This document shows, one piece after another, positions 1-5,617 of a DNA stretch of 6,336 nucleotides. Position 1 is the first letter of the stretch. Every line of letters begins with the position of its first letter. Where the stretch lies: the NCBI GenBank assembly GCA_007135745.1, contig SLIH01000057.1, positions 1 to 6,336 on the forward strand, in the 5' to 3' direction. Source of the stretch: Halomonas sp. (GTDB lineage Bacteria; Pseudomonadota; Gammaproteobacteria; Pseudomonadales; Oleiphilaceae). Below the pieces are notes generated by a model. It made no database searches. It was not told the origin of the DNA and saw nothing but the letters and a program-made list of their open reading frames with translations. Both the position numbers and the translations under genes were made by a program.

Positions 1-19
1 ACCGCATCAAGTTGATACA

Positions 20-39
20 GCTCAGGGGCACGCCTGAGC
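20..39 (+). other. small hairpin upstream of the SDR gene
   Basis: GCTCAGG (20-26) pairs perfectly with CCTGAGC (33-39) around a 6-nt loop, giving a 7-bp GC-rich stem. No T-tract follows, so it is not a convincing intrinsic terminator. It lies 41 nt before the SDR start. It could be a leader structure or the end of an upstream transcript. The function is unknown. Confidence 0.35.
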
Positions 40-68
40 AGACACATCAAACAGTCAAAACGTAAAGC

Positions 69-73
69 AAGGA
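69..73 (+). promoter_or_regulatory. ribosome binding site that fixes the SDR start
   Basis: AAGGA at 69-73 sits 7 nt before ATG 81. An in-frame TTG at 75 would be only 1 nt from this site, which is too close for initiation. ATG 81 is therefore the preferred start. Confidence 0.7.
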
Positions 74-80
74 ATTGGAT

Positions 81-845
81 ATGAGTGAGCTTTTTGATCT
101 GACCGGACGCATCGCTCTGGTGACCGGCGCCAGCCGTGGCATTGGCGAGGAAATTGCGAGGCTGCTGGCGAAACAGGGTGCGCAGGTTATCGTCTCCAGC
201 CGCAAGATTGATGGCTGCGAGGCCGTGGCCCAGTCGATTCGTGATGCCGGGGGCAAGGCCGAAGCCATTGCCTGCCATATCGGTGAAATGGAGCAGATTG
301 ACGCGCTCTATGCTGACATCGAAGGCCGTCACGGGCGTCTTGATATTCTGGTGAACAACGCGGCCGCCAACCCCTATTTTGGCCCTATCGAAGACACCGA
401 CGAGGCCGCCTTCCAGAAAACCGTGGACGTGAACATTCGAGGCTACTTCTTCATGACCAGCAAGGGCGTGAAGCTCATGAAGCAGCATGGCGGCGGTTCC
501 ATCATCAATGTGGCGTCGGTTAATGGTGTCATTCCCGGGCACTATCAGGGCATCTATTCCATCAGCAAGGCCGCTGTCATCCAGATGACCAAATCCTTTG
601 CCACCGAACTGGGTACCCAGGGCATCCGCGTCAATGCGTTGTTGCCGGGGCTCACAGACACCAAATTCGCCAGTGCATTGACCACCAACGAAGCCATCAA
701 GAAGCAGGCTATGGCCCATATCCCCCAGAAGCGGGTTGCGGAGCCCAGTGAGATGGCGGGCGCGGTACTCTACCTGGCCTCCGACGCAGCGAGCTATACC
801 ACGGGCGCCTGCCTGAACGTGGATGGTGGTTATCTCACCGTCTGA
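81..845 (+). CDS. SDR family NAD(P)-dependent oxidoreductase
   Basis: This is a complete 254-residue classical short-chain dehydrogenase/reductase, a normal length for the family. Such enzymes are cytoplasmic and interconvert alcohols and ketones using NAD(P)(H). The Rossmann glycine motif TGASRGIG is at residues 15-22. The NNAA motif is at 92-95, with Ala where many members have Gly. The catalytic tetrad is visible as N118, S146, Y159 and K163 (YSISK). PG at 189-190 and DGG near the C terminus are also typical. Arg41 just after the second beta strand hints at NADP(H) preference, which is an inference. The family cannot be narrowed to one substrate: FabG-like 3-ketoacyl reductases and glucose-dehydrogenase-like enzymes look much the same. 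ATG 81 is chosen for its spacing to AAGGA. An intrinsic terminator follows 21 nt after the stop, so this is the last gene of its transcript. Any upstream partner is outside the window. Confidence 0.93.
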   Translation: MSELFDLTGRIALVTGASRGIGEEIARLLAKQGAQVIVSSRKIDGCEAVAQSIRDAGGKAEAIACHIGEMEQIDALYADIEGRHGRLDILVNNAAANPYFGPIEDTDEAAFQKTVDVNIRGYFFMTSKGVKLMKQHGGGSIINVASVNGVIPGHYQGIYSISKAAVIQMTKSFATELGTQGIRVNALLPGLTDTKFASALTTNEAIKKQAMAHIPQKRVAEPSEMAGAVLYLASDAASYTTGACLNVDGGYLTV

Positions 846-866
846 TTCTGATCAGGGTATCCGTCC

Positions 867-899
867 AACCCCATCGGCGAGGGCCGTTGGGGTTTTTTT
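867..899 (+). terminator. intrinsic terminator after the SDR gene
   Basis: Positions 867-878 (AACCCCATCGGC) pair with 883-894 around a GAGG tetraloop (879-882). The stem is 12 bp with one T-T mismatch (874/887). The T-run at 893-899 overlaps the base of the stem and gives 7 consecutive T. There is no matching A-run on the left, so the signal acts on + strand transcription only. It separates the SDR gene from dodecin. Confidence 0.9.
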
Positions 900-939
900 G
901 TGTCTTGAATCCAGTCGCCGGCAAAGAAACGTATCTCCA

Positions 940-947
940 CTATGCTT
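940..947 (+). promoter_or_regulatory. candidate RpoS-type -10 element for dodecin
   Basis: CTATGCTT at 940-947 matches the core of the published sigma-S -10 consensus KCTAYRCTTAA at eight consecutive positions. The flanking K and AA positions do not match. No good -35 hexamer lies 16-18 nt upstream, which sigma-S promoters tolerate. Transcription would start near 953, leaving a leader of about 70 nt. The housekeeping sigma factor could also read TATGCT, so the assignment is tentative. Confidence 0.35.
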
Positions 948-1020
948 GTCAGTGTTTACTGTTAAGGTGGAAGGAGCATCCACCGGATGCTGTTTCAGGA
1001 ACCGGTGAAAGGAGAATGTC

Positions 1021-1230
1021 ATGTCGGATCATGTCTATAAAAAAGTCGAAATCGTCGGATCGGCCAAGGACAGCATCGAACACGCCATCGACAACGCATT
1101 GCGGGAAGCCTCCAAGTCCATCCATCACATGGAATGGTTTGAAGTGACTGAAACCCGAGGCCATATTGTGGATGGCGCGGTTGGGCACTATCAGGTGGTT
1201 CTGAAAGTAGGCTTTCGTATCGAACACTGA
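1021..1230 (+). CDS. dodecin family flavin-binding protein
   Basis: This is a complete 69-residue protein of typical dodecin length. Dodecins form hollow dodecamers in the cytoplasm that bind and sequester flavins (FMN, riboflavin and breakdown products), buffering them and quenching their photochemistry. The family signature is clear: an N-terminal strand VYKKVEIVGS, a helix rich in A/E/N (about 16-34), then WFEV with Trp39, the expected flavin-stacking residue. Gln58 lies 19 residues later, the same spacing as the Trp/Gln pair that contacts flavin in known dodecins. TRGHI (45-49) and the closing strand VVLKVGFRIE also fit. GGAG at 1011-1014 is 6 nt before ATG 1021. The ATG at 1016 is out of frame. 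The gene stands alone, with a terminator upstream and a 130-nt gap downstream, so it is probably monocistronic. An RpoS-like -10 lies in its leader. Confidence 0.95.
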   Translation: MSDHVYKKVEIVGSAKDSIEHAIDNALREASKSIHHMEWFEVTETRGHIVDGAVGHYQVVLKVGFRIEH

Positions 1231-1360
1231 TCAGCTCTAGCGGTTTCAGGGGTCAGTATTTCCATCTAACTTCCGCTGGCCCTTGAATTTTTCCGCATTT
1301 AACCTGATCGTTAAGGGCTGGAATGCTTAATCAGCTTTGCTGACTGAAGAGGATACCGGA
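1231..1360 (+). promoter_or_regulatory. leader and probable promoter region of the nfeD operon
   Basis: This gap contains no gene and no intrinsic terminator for dodecin. Three small inverted repeats are visible. TTAAC (1299-1303) and GTTAA (1310-1314) are separated by 6 nt, the layout of a short operator. GCCCTT (1279-1284) and AAGGGC (1313-1318) could close a larger loop around it. TCAGC-TTT-GCTGA (1331-1343) forms a 5-bp hairpin just before the ribosome binding site. TTGAAT at 1283-1288 resembles a -35 box but has no convincing -10 partner, so no exact promoter is assigned. Confidence 0.35.
1350..1353 (+). promoter_or_regulatory. ribosome binding site that fixes the nfeD start
   Basis: AGGA at 1350-1353 lies 7 nt before ATG 1361. 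An in-frame TTG at 1337 lies upstream of this site, inside a small hairpin. Starting there would put eight residues, including acidic ones, in front of the signal peptide. ATG 1361 is preferred. Confidence 0.7.
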
Positions 1361-2896
1361 ATGGTCCGAAATGCCCGTCTCATTCTTTCTCTGTTGCTGT
1401 TGCTGGCCGGAACGGCTCTGCTTGTGGCGGCGCACGCCGATGACAACGATGCGGAACCCGGGACGGCACAGGTCTGGGTCATGCAGCTTGACGGCGCGAT
1501 CGGGCCGGCCATTGCCGACTGGTTTATCCGTACACTGAACGATGCAAACGAGCAGGAGGCCGACCTGCTTGTGGTGGAGCTGGATACCCCTGGTGGCCTG
1601 GACAAGAGCATGCGGGACATGATCCGGGAGCTGCTCGATTCCAATGTGCCGGTGGCCATCTATGTGTCTCCACGTGGGGCACGGGCGGCCAGCGCCGGGA
1701 CTTACATGATCTATGCTTCCCATGTGGCGGCCATGGCACCGGCGACCAATCTGGGGTCCGCGACGCCGATTCAGATGGGTGGCGGCGGAGGGGGTGGCGA
1801 TGACGACGAAGGCGGCACACCCTTTGGCCTGGCTCAGGCTGGCGCTTCCGCCATCAACATTCCGTTCCTTGAAGAGTTTGAGGAAGAGGAGGAAGAAGAG
1901 AACGCCAACGGTAACGGCAATGACAACGGGGAGCGGGATGAAGAAGCACTCGACGAAGAGGTGGAAGATGCTCTTCCGGGAGATCCTGGTGACCTCACCG
2001 CTCAGGAGAAAAAAGTTATCAACGATGCCGTAGCCTACATCCGTGGACTGGCGGAACTACGGGGTCGCAATGCGGACTGGGCCGAGGAGGCGGTGCGCGA
2101 AGCGGTCAATGTCTCCTCCAGCGAGGCGCTGGAGAAAAACATCATTGATATCCGCGCCAGCAACCTGGAAGACCTTCTGGAACAGGCCAATGGCCTTGAG
2201 GTAGAGGTTCGCGATGGTGTTAAGCGGATCCTGGAACTCGATGACTACGAGATTACCCGTGTCGAGCAGGACTGGCGCACCCAGTTTCTCACGGTCATAA
2301 CAGATCCCAGTGTGGCCTATATACTCATGCTGATTGGTATTTATGGTCTCATTCTGGAATTCTACAACCCGGGTATGGGCGTACCGGGTGTGGTCGGGGC
2401 CATCTGTCTGTTGGTGGGGTTGTACGCACTGCAGATGCTGCCGATCAGTTACGTGGGGCTGGGGCTTATTCTTCTGGGAATAGGGTTGATGGTGACCGAG
2501 GCTGTCTCGCCAACATTCGGAATATTGGGATTGGGAGGTGCCGTGGCGTTCATATTGGGTTCCGTCATGCTAATGGATACGGATGTTCCGGGGTACGAAA
2601 TCGCCTTTCCCCTGATTGCGGCTCTGGCCGTATCCACGGTGATCATCATGGTCTTTGTTCTACGTTTTGCCCTGCAGGCGCGCAAGGCCACCATTGTCAG
2701 TGGCCAGGAGGGCATGGAAGGCTCTACTGCCAAGGCGCTGAAGGATTTTGAAAACGGTCAGGGAAGTGTGCACGTACTGGGTGAGATGTGGCAGGCTGAA
2801 TCCGAAGACCCGATCAGAAAAGGGGATACGGTTAAGGTTGTGAAAGTGGATGGACTCAAACTGAAAGTAAAGGCAGAGGATCAGCATCATGATTGA
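1361..2896 (+). CDS. nfeD: NfeD family membrane-bound serine protease (ClpP class)
   Basis: This is a full-length NfeD protein of 511 residues. The family acts in the membrane and in archaea cleaves the stomatin encoded beside it (Pyrococcus horikoshii PH1510/PH1511). A signal peptide covers residues 1 to about 25, with hydrophobic [11 protein letters not shown] and probable cleavage after AHA. The ClpP/crotonase-like protease domain follows: LDTPGG, then ASAGT with the likely nucleophile Ser111, then EKKVIND with the likely base Lys218 (or 217), and [20 protein letters not shown]. About five membrane segments lie near 316-335, 341-360, 362-382, 386-405 and 414-436. A C-terminal OB-fold NfeD domain spans about 445-505. 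The oddity is an insertion at about 140-213, between Ser and Lys: a run of seven Gly, an Asp/Glu patch, a poly-Glu stretch and an N/G-rich linker. The Ser-Lys distance is about 107 residues, against 41 in PH1510 as I recall it. The gene overlaps the slipin by 8 nt, so the two are probably translationally coupled. Confidence 0.94.
   Translation: MVRNARLILSLLLLLAGTALLVAAHADDNDAEPGTAQVWVMQLDGAIGPAIADWFIRTLNDANEQEADLLVVELDTPGGLDKSMRDMIRELLDSNVPVAIYVSPRGARAASAGTYMIYASHVAAMAPATNLGSATPIQMGGGGGGGDDDEGGTPFGLAQAGASAINIPFLEEFEEEEEEENANGNGNDNGERDEEALDEEVEDALPGDPGDLTAQEKKVINDAVAYIRGLAELRGRNADWAEEAVREAVNVSSSEALEKNIIDIRASNLEDLLEQANGLEVEVRDGVKRILELDDYEITRVEQDWRTQFLTVITDPSVAYILMLIGIYGLILEFYNPGMGVPGVVGAICLLVGLYALQMLPISYVGLGLILLGIGLMVTEAVSPTFGILGLGGAVAFILGSVMLMDTDVPGYEIAFPLIAALAVSTVIIMVFVLRFALQARKATIVSGQEGMEGSTAKALKDFENGQGSVHVLGEMWQAESEDPIRKGDTVKVVKVDGLKLKVKAEDQHHD
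1778..2000 (+). other. low-complexity Gly/acidic insertion within nfeD
   Basis: This stretch encodes seven consecutive Gly (1778-1798), then an Asp/Glu patch. A short, more ordinary segment ([21 protein letters not shown]) follows, then a Glu-rich run, an N/G-rich linker and a second acidic block ([10 protein letters not shown]). It is in frame and encodes no stop. GGN and GAR codons dominate, which favours replication slippage and length variation. It falls between the predicted catalytic Ser and Lys, so it would form a flexible acidic loop near the active site on the outer face of the membrane. Confidence 0.75.
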
Positions 2897-3743
2897 ATAT
2901 TTTATTATTGCCGTCGTCCTCATATTCATCAGCTTGCTGATGAGTATGTTCCGCATCCTGCGTGAATACGAACGGGGCGTTGTGTTCATGCTTGGCCGTT
3001 TTCAGCGCGTCAAAGGGCCGGGTCTGATCATCATCATTCCATTCCTTCAGCAAATGGTGCGCACCGATCTGCGGACCATCGTGCTGGATGTACCGTCACA
3101 GGACGTGATTTCCCGGGACAACGTCTCGGTCAAGGTCAATGCCGTTCTCTATTTCCGCGTCATGGACCCGCAGAAGGCGGTGATCAACGTCGAAAACTTC
3201 TATGCCGCCACCAGTCAACTGGCCCAGACCACGCTGCGTTCGGTGCTGGGTAAGCACGAACTGGATGACATGCTCGCGTCGCGGGATCAGTTGAACGCCG
3301 ACATCCAGGAAATCCTCGACAGCCAAACCGATGCCTGGGGCATCAAGGTCGCCAACGTCGAGATCAAGCATGTGGACCTGGATGAGTCCATGGTGCGCGT
3401 GATTGCCCGGCAGGCTGAAGCTGAGCGTTCACGGCGCGCCAAGATCATTCACGCCGAGGGTGAGCATGAAGCCTCCAAACGCCTCCTGCAGGCCGCCAAT
3501 CGTCTGGCTCAGCGTTCTGAGGCACTGCAGCTGCGTTACCTGCAGACGTTGACTGAAATCAGCAGCGACAAGACCAACACCATCATCTTCCCGATCGATC
3601 TCCTGCGGGATATCCAGAAGGGCAAGATCCCTCAGGCTCTGCAGCGGGAGCAGGAAACCCACGATGACGTCCCCGATCCGGATCTGGCCGAGGAGGATGT
3701 CCCGGGAACTGAGGATGACGAGGAAAGCGGGAAGAAAGCTTGA
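2889..3743 (+). CDS. slipin family protein (stomatin-like SPFH/band 7)
   Basis: This is a complete 284-residue slipin. Slipins are oligomeric membrane scaffolds of the SPFH superfamily and are usually encoded next to NfeD, whose protease can cut them. A single N-terminal membrane segment covers about 4-21. The SPFH/band 7 domain starts at [14 protein letters not shown] (25-38), continues through [10 protein letters not shown] and [13 protein letters not shown], and reaches about 165. An alanine/charge-rich region (about 166-215, [19 protein letters not shown]) is predicted to be coiled coil. A short hydrophobic stretch, [10 protein letters not shown] (230-239), matches the position where the archaeal protease cuts its stomatin. 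The tail (about 256-281) is strongly acidic and ends in KKA. AGGA at 2877-2880 is 8 nt before ATG 2889. The start overlaps the nfeD stop by 8 nt, and the stop overlaps the next start by 1 nt. Both overlaps point to co-translation in one operon. Confidence 0.95.
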   Translation: MIEYFIIAVVLIFISLLMSMFRILREYERGVVFMLGRFQRVKGPGLIIIIPFLQQMVRTDLRTIVLDVPSQDVISRDNVSVKVNAVLYFRVMDPQKAVINVENFYAATSQLAQTTLRSVLGKHELDDMLASRDQLNADIQEILDSQTDAWGIKVANVEIKHVDLDESMVRVIARQAEAERSRRAKIIHAEGEHEASKRLLQAANRLAQRSEALQLRYLQTLTEISSDKTNTIIFPIDLLRDIQKGKIPQALQREQETHDDVPDPDLAEEDVPGTEDDEESGKKA

Positions 3744-4354
3744 TGAATAAACCTGAAAAGCCGTTTTCGGAGGCCTGTGAACGCAACCAGGAGCCCATCC
3801 GTGAGGTTCTGGGGGCTGTGCTCACAGAGCCGGCCCAGGTGCTTGAGCTGGGTAGTGGCACGGGCCAGCATGCCGTTTATTTTGCGCGCCACCTCCCGAA
3901 TCTCACCTGGCAACCGTCGGACGTTGTCGACGCATTACCGGGGATTGAGCTGTGGTGTCGCGAAGCCAACCTGGACAACCTTCCTGACCCAATCGTCCTT
4001 GATGTGACTCAGGGCGCTGAGGGATTGGATGCAGTCTATGATGCGGTTTTCACGGCCAACACCGTGCATTTTGTGTCCTGGGATGTGGTGCGGGCACTGT
4101 TCGAACTCAGTGCGGAGAAGCTCAAAAAGGGCGGTGACCTTCTGATCTATGGCCCCTTCAATGAAGCGGGCCTGTACACCAGTGAGGGCAACCGCCGCCT
4201 GGATGCCTGGCTTCAGGCCCGCGACCCGGAAAGCGGTATCAAGGAACGCGGCCAGGTCAATGCCCTGGCCGCCGAGTATGGCTTCGAAGCCGTCTCCTGT
4301 TTCGAGATGCCAGCGAATAACCAATTGCTGCAGTTCCGCCTTTCCGCAGACTGA
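3743..4354 (+). CDS. DUF938 domain protein, SAM-dependent methyltransferase-like
   Basis: This is a complete 203-residue protein of the DUF938 family (human relative METTL26). Its reaction is unknown, but the fold is that of class I SAM methyltransferases. The family N terminus PFSEACERNQEPI is at 7-19. The SAM-binding motif VLELGSGTGQHA is at 33-44, and QPSD nearby holds the usual acidic residue after strand 2. TANTVHFVSW and LIYGPFNEAGLYTSEGNRR match the family core, and the following ARDPESGIKE is a family hallmark. The chosen start is ATG 3743, which overlaps the slipin TGA by one base (TGATG). A TTG at 3740 would add one residue. GGGAAG at 3729-3734 is a weak ribosome binding site, so expression probably depends on coupling to the slipin. 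Membership in an nfeD-slipin operon suggests, without proving, a role at or near the membrane. A GC-rich palindrome follows the stop. Confidence 0.9.
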   Translation: MNKPEKPFSEACERNQEPIREVLGAVLTEPAQVLELGSGTGQHAVYFARHLPNLTWQPSDVVDALPGIELWCREANLDNLPDPIVLDVTQGAEGLDAVYDAVFTANTVHFVSWDVVRALFELSAEKLKKGGDLLIYGPFNEAGLYTSEGNRRLDAWLQARDPESGIKERGQVNALAAEYGFEAVSCFEMPANNQLLQFRLSAD

Positions 4355-4373
4355 ACCCGCACCACCATCCCTG

Positions 4374-4401
4374 GGTAGGGGCGGCCATGGCCGCGCCCGC
4401 C
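4374..4401. repeat. GC-rich REP-like palindrome between convergent genes
   Basis: GCGGCCATGGCCGC (4381-4394) is a perfect 14-nt palindrome. Imperfect pairing extends it to about 4374-4401, with mismatches at 4380/4395 and 4377/4398 and a T-G wobble at 4376/4399. It lies between the DUF938 stop and the arsM stop, the usual place for REP-type elements and bidirectional end signals. No T-tract lies on either side, so it is not a classical intrinsic terminator. Only one copy is present here, so a repeat family is inferred. Confidence 0.5.
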
Positions 4402-4409
4402 TCGGCATC

Positions 4410-4427
4410 GTGGCCAAGAGCCGCCAC
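4410..4427. other. small hairpin before the arsM stop
   Basis: GTGGC (4410-4414) and GCCAC (4423-4427) form a 5-bp stem with an 8-nt loop. It sits between the palindrome and the end of arsM. It may act with that palindrome as a 3' end structure. There is no T-run on either strand. Confidence 0.25.
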
Positions 4428-4438
4428 AGGTGCGAGCC

Positions 4439-5488
4439 TCAGCAACAACCCCCGCCACCCGAGGATGCCTCTTCGGCGGACTCGCCAAAGGGAATATCGG
4501 TACCACAACCCTGGAAGATACCGTAATGGGTGCTGAAATCCCCGATGAACTCAAAATGGGGAGCAAAGCGCGTGTCGGAGAGCATTCGCCAGGTGTTGCC
4601 GCATACCGGGAAGACCCGGCCTTTCTCGATCAGGTGGTGCTTGTCGAGTTCGACAACCTGGGGTTCGCCTGGGATCGTGCCTTTGTAGATGACGGCCTGG
4701 CCGTAATCCTCGCAATGCGGTTCCAGCCCTGCCAGCTTGAACAGGCGGTAGGTTGCTGAATAAAAGGACGCCGGCGCCAGTTTTTCCTCGATGGTTTCGT
4801 TCTCAATGGTCAGCGGCCGGTCCTCTACAAGGCGCGGGTCGGTGAATCCGGTAGCCCGAGCCAGGTTTTCGAAATCATTCCAGTACAGGGCGCCGGAGAG
4901 GCATTCACCATAAAGCACAGGATCCTGCTGCAGGTGCTGGGGAATGCGTCGGTCGGCGTAGACATCGGAGAAGTAGAACTCGCCGCCGGGCTTCAGTACC
5001 CGGAACACTTCCGAAAGTACACGCTCCTTGTCGGGGCTCAGATTGATCACGCAGTTGGAGATGACGATGTCGAAGTAGTCATCCTGCAGATCCAGCTCAT
5101 CGAGCTTTTCGATGTAGCCTTCCAGAAACTGTACGTTGGATTTCTTATACCCGAAGACCTCGCGATGATATTCTTCGTGGCGGCGTGCAATCTCGAGCTG
5201 TTCCGGCGTCATGTCCACGCCGACCACTTCGCCCTGCTCGCCGACAAGGGCGGACAGAACATAGCAGTCGCGGCCGCTACCGCTGCCCAGATCGAGAATG
5301 CGAGCGCCTTCGAGGAGCTGTGGCGCCACCAGCCCGCAGCCGTAATAGCGCTCCAGGACTTCGTCGTGGATGTTGGAGAGAATTGGCTTGAGCCAGTTCG
5401 GCGGTGCCTGATCGCAGCACGCATTGGTCTGCAGATCCTGGCTGCCCTGCAGCTGTTTACCGTAGTAGTCCTGAACGTCATCGTGCAT
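4439..5488 (-). CDS. arsM: arsenite S-adenosylmethionine methyltransferase (AS3MT-like)
   Basis: This is a complete 349-residue enzyme predicted to methylate arsenite with SAM in the cytoplasm, giving methylated and finally volatile arsenicals. The SAM motif LDLGSGSGRDC is at 65-75, and VGVDMT holds the acidic residue at 92. The four conserved arsenic-binding/catalytic cysteines are all present: Cys24 (TNAC), Cys51 (YYGCG), Cys146 (SNCVINL) and Cys196 (GECLSGALYW). From memory they align with human AS3MT C32, C61, C156 and C206 at near-constant offsets. Long shared stretches such as YGCGLV, RDCYVL, GYIEKL and FYFSDVY make it unusually like the animal enzyme. The C terminus is SSGGGGCC, a Cys pair echoing the AS3MT tail. 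GAGGA (complement of 5495-5499) is 6 nt before the start. No arsR, arsB or arsC gene is in the window. The gene is convergent with the nfeD operon and divergent from the next methyltransferase. Confidence 0.95.
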   Translation of the reverse strand: MHDDVQDYYGKQLQGSQDLQTNACCDQAPPNWLKPILSNIHDEVLERYYGCGLVAPQLLEGARILDLGSGSGRDCYVLSALVGEQGEVVGVDMTPEQLEIARRHEEYHREVFGYKKSNVQFLEGYIEKLDELDLQDDYFDIVISNCVINLSPDKERVLSEVFRVLKPGGEFYFSDVYADRRIPQHLQQDPVLYGECLSGALYWNDFENLARATGFTDPRLVEDRPLTIENETIEEKLAPASFYSATYRLFKLAGLEPHCEDYGQAVIYKGTIPGEPQVVELDKHHLIEKGRVFPVCGNTWRMLSDTRFAPHFEFIGDFSTHYGIFQGCGTDIPFGESAEEASSGGGGCC

Positions 5489-5617
5489 CTCGGGTCCTCA
5501 ATTGTGTACAGCGTTTCTCATAATGCGACACAGCTGGTGGCCATACATTACAACATGGCGGTCGGGAAGTAGAGTACGGCGCGTAAGGGTGTTTCGATTA
5601 CAGGAGAAGCAGAGTTA
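5489..5617. promoter_or_regulatory. divergent intergenic region between arsM and a methyltransferase gene
   Basis: This 129-bp spacer must hold the promoters of both flanking genes. GCCAT (5540-5544) and ATGGC (5555-5559) form an inverted repeat with 10-nt spacing near its centre, a plausible operator. CATAAT at 5519-5524 matches the -10 consensus at 5 of 6 positions on the + strand, and its complement CATTAT matches 4 of 6 for arsM. Neither has a good -35 partner. TGTACA (5505-5510) and CAGCTG (5531-5536) are short palindromes. No recognisable ArsR box is seen. Confidence 0.4.

Noticed and set aside
1..65. Possible 3' end of an upstream gene on the + strand, for example an open frame from the left edge to TAA at 63-65, or another ending at 37.
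   Set aside because: The pieces are only about 12-20 residues long, match no family I recognise, and one runs through a hairpin. The true frame cannot be chosen.
946..951. TTGTCA as a -35 box for dodecin.
   Set aside because: No -10-like hexamer lies 16-18 nt downstream. The RpoS-like element overlapping it is the better candidate.
949..1227. Minus-strand open frame opposite dodecin.
   Set aside because: Dodecin on the + strand is unmistakable, and the antisense frame has no independent support.
1227..1234. CTGATCAG palindrome across the dodecin stop codon.
   Set aside because: An 8-bp palindrome is expected by chance, and nothing around it suggests a terminator or binding site.
3935..4417. 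Minus-strand open frame opposite DUF938 that extends into the palindrome.
   Set aside because: No recognisable domain or ribosome binding site, and it is antisense to a coding gene with clear family motifs.
4934..5572. Long + strand open frame opposite arsM (about 212 residues).
   Set aside because: It lies almost entirely antisense to a well-supported gene, shows no family motifs, and is explained by the GC-rich codon pattern of arsM.
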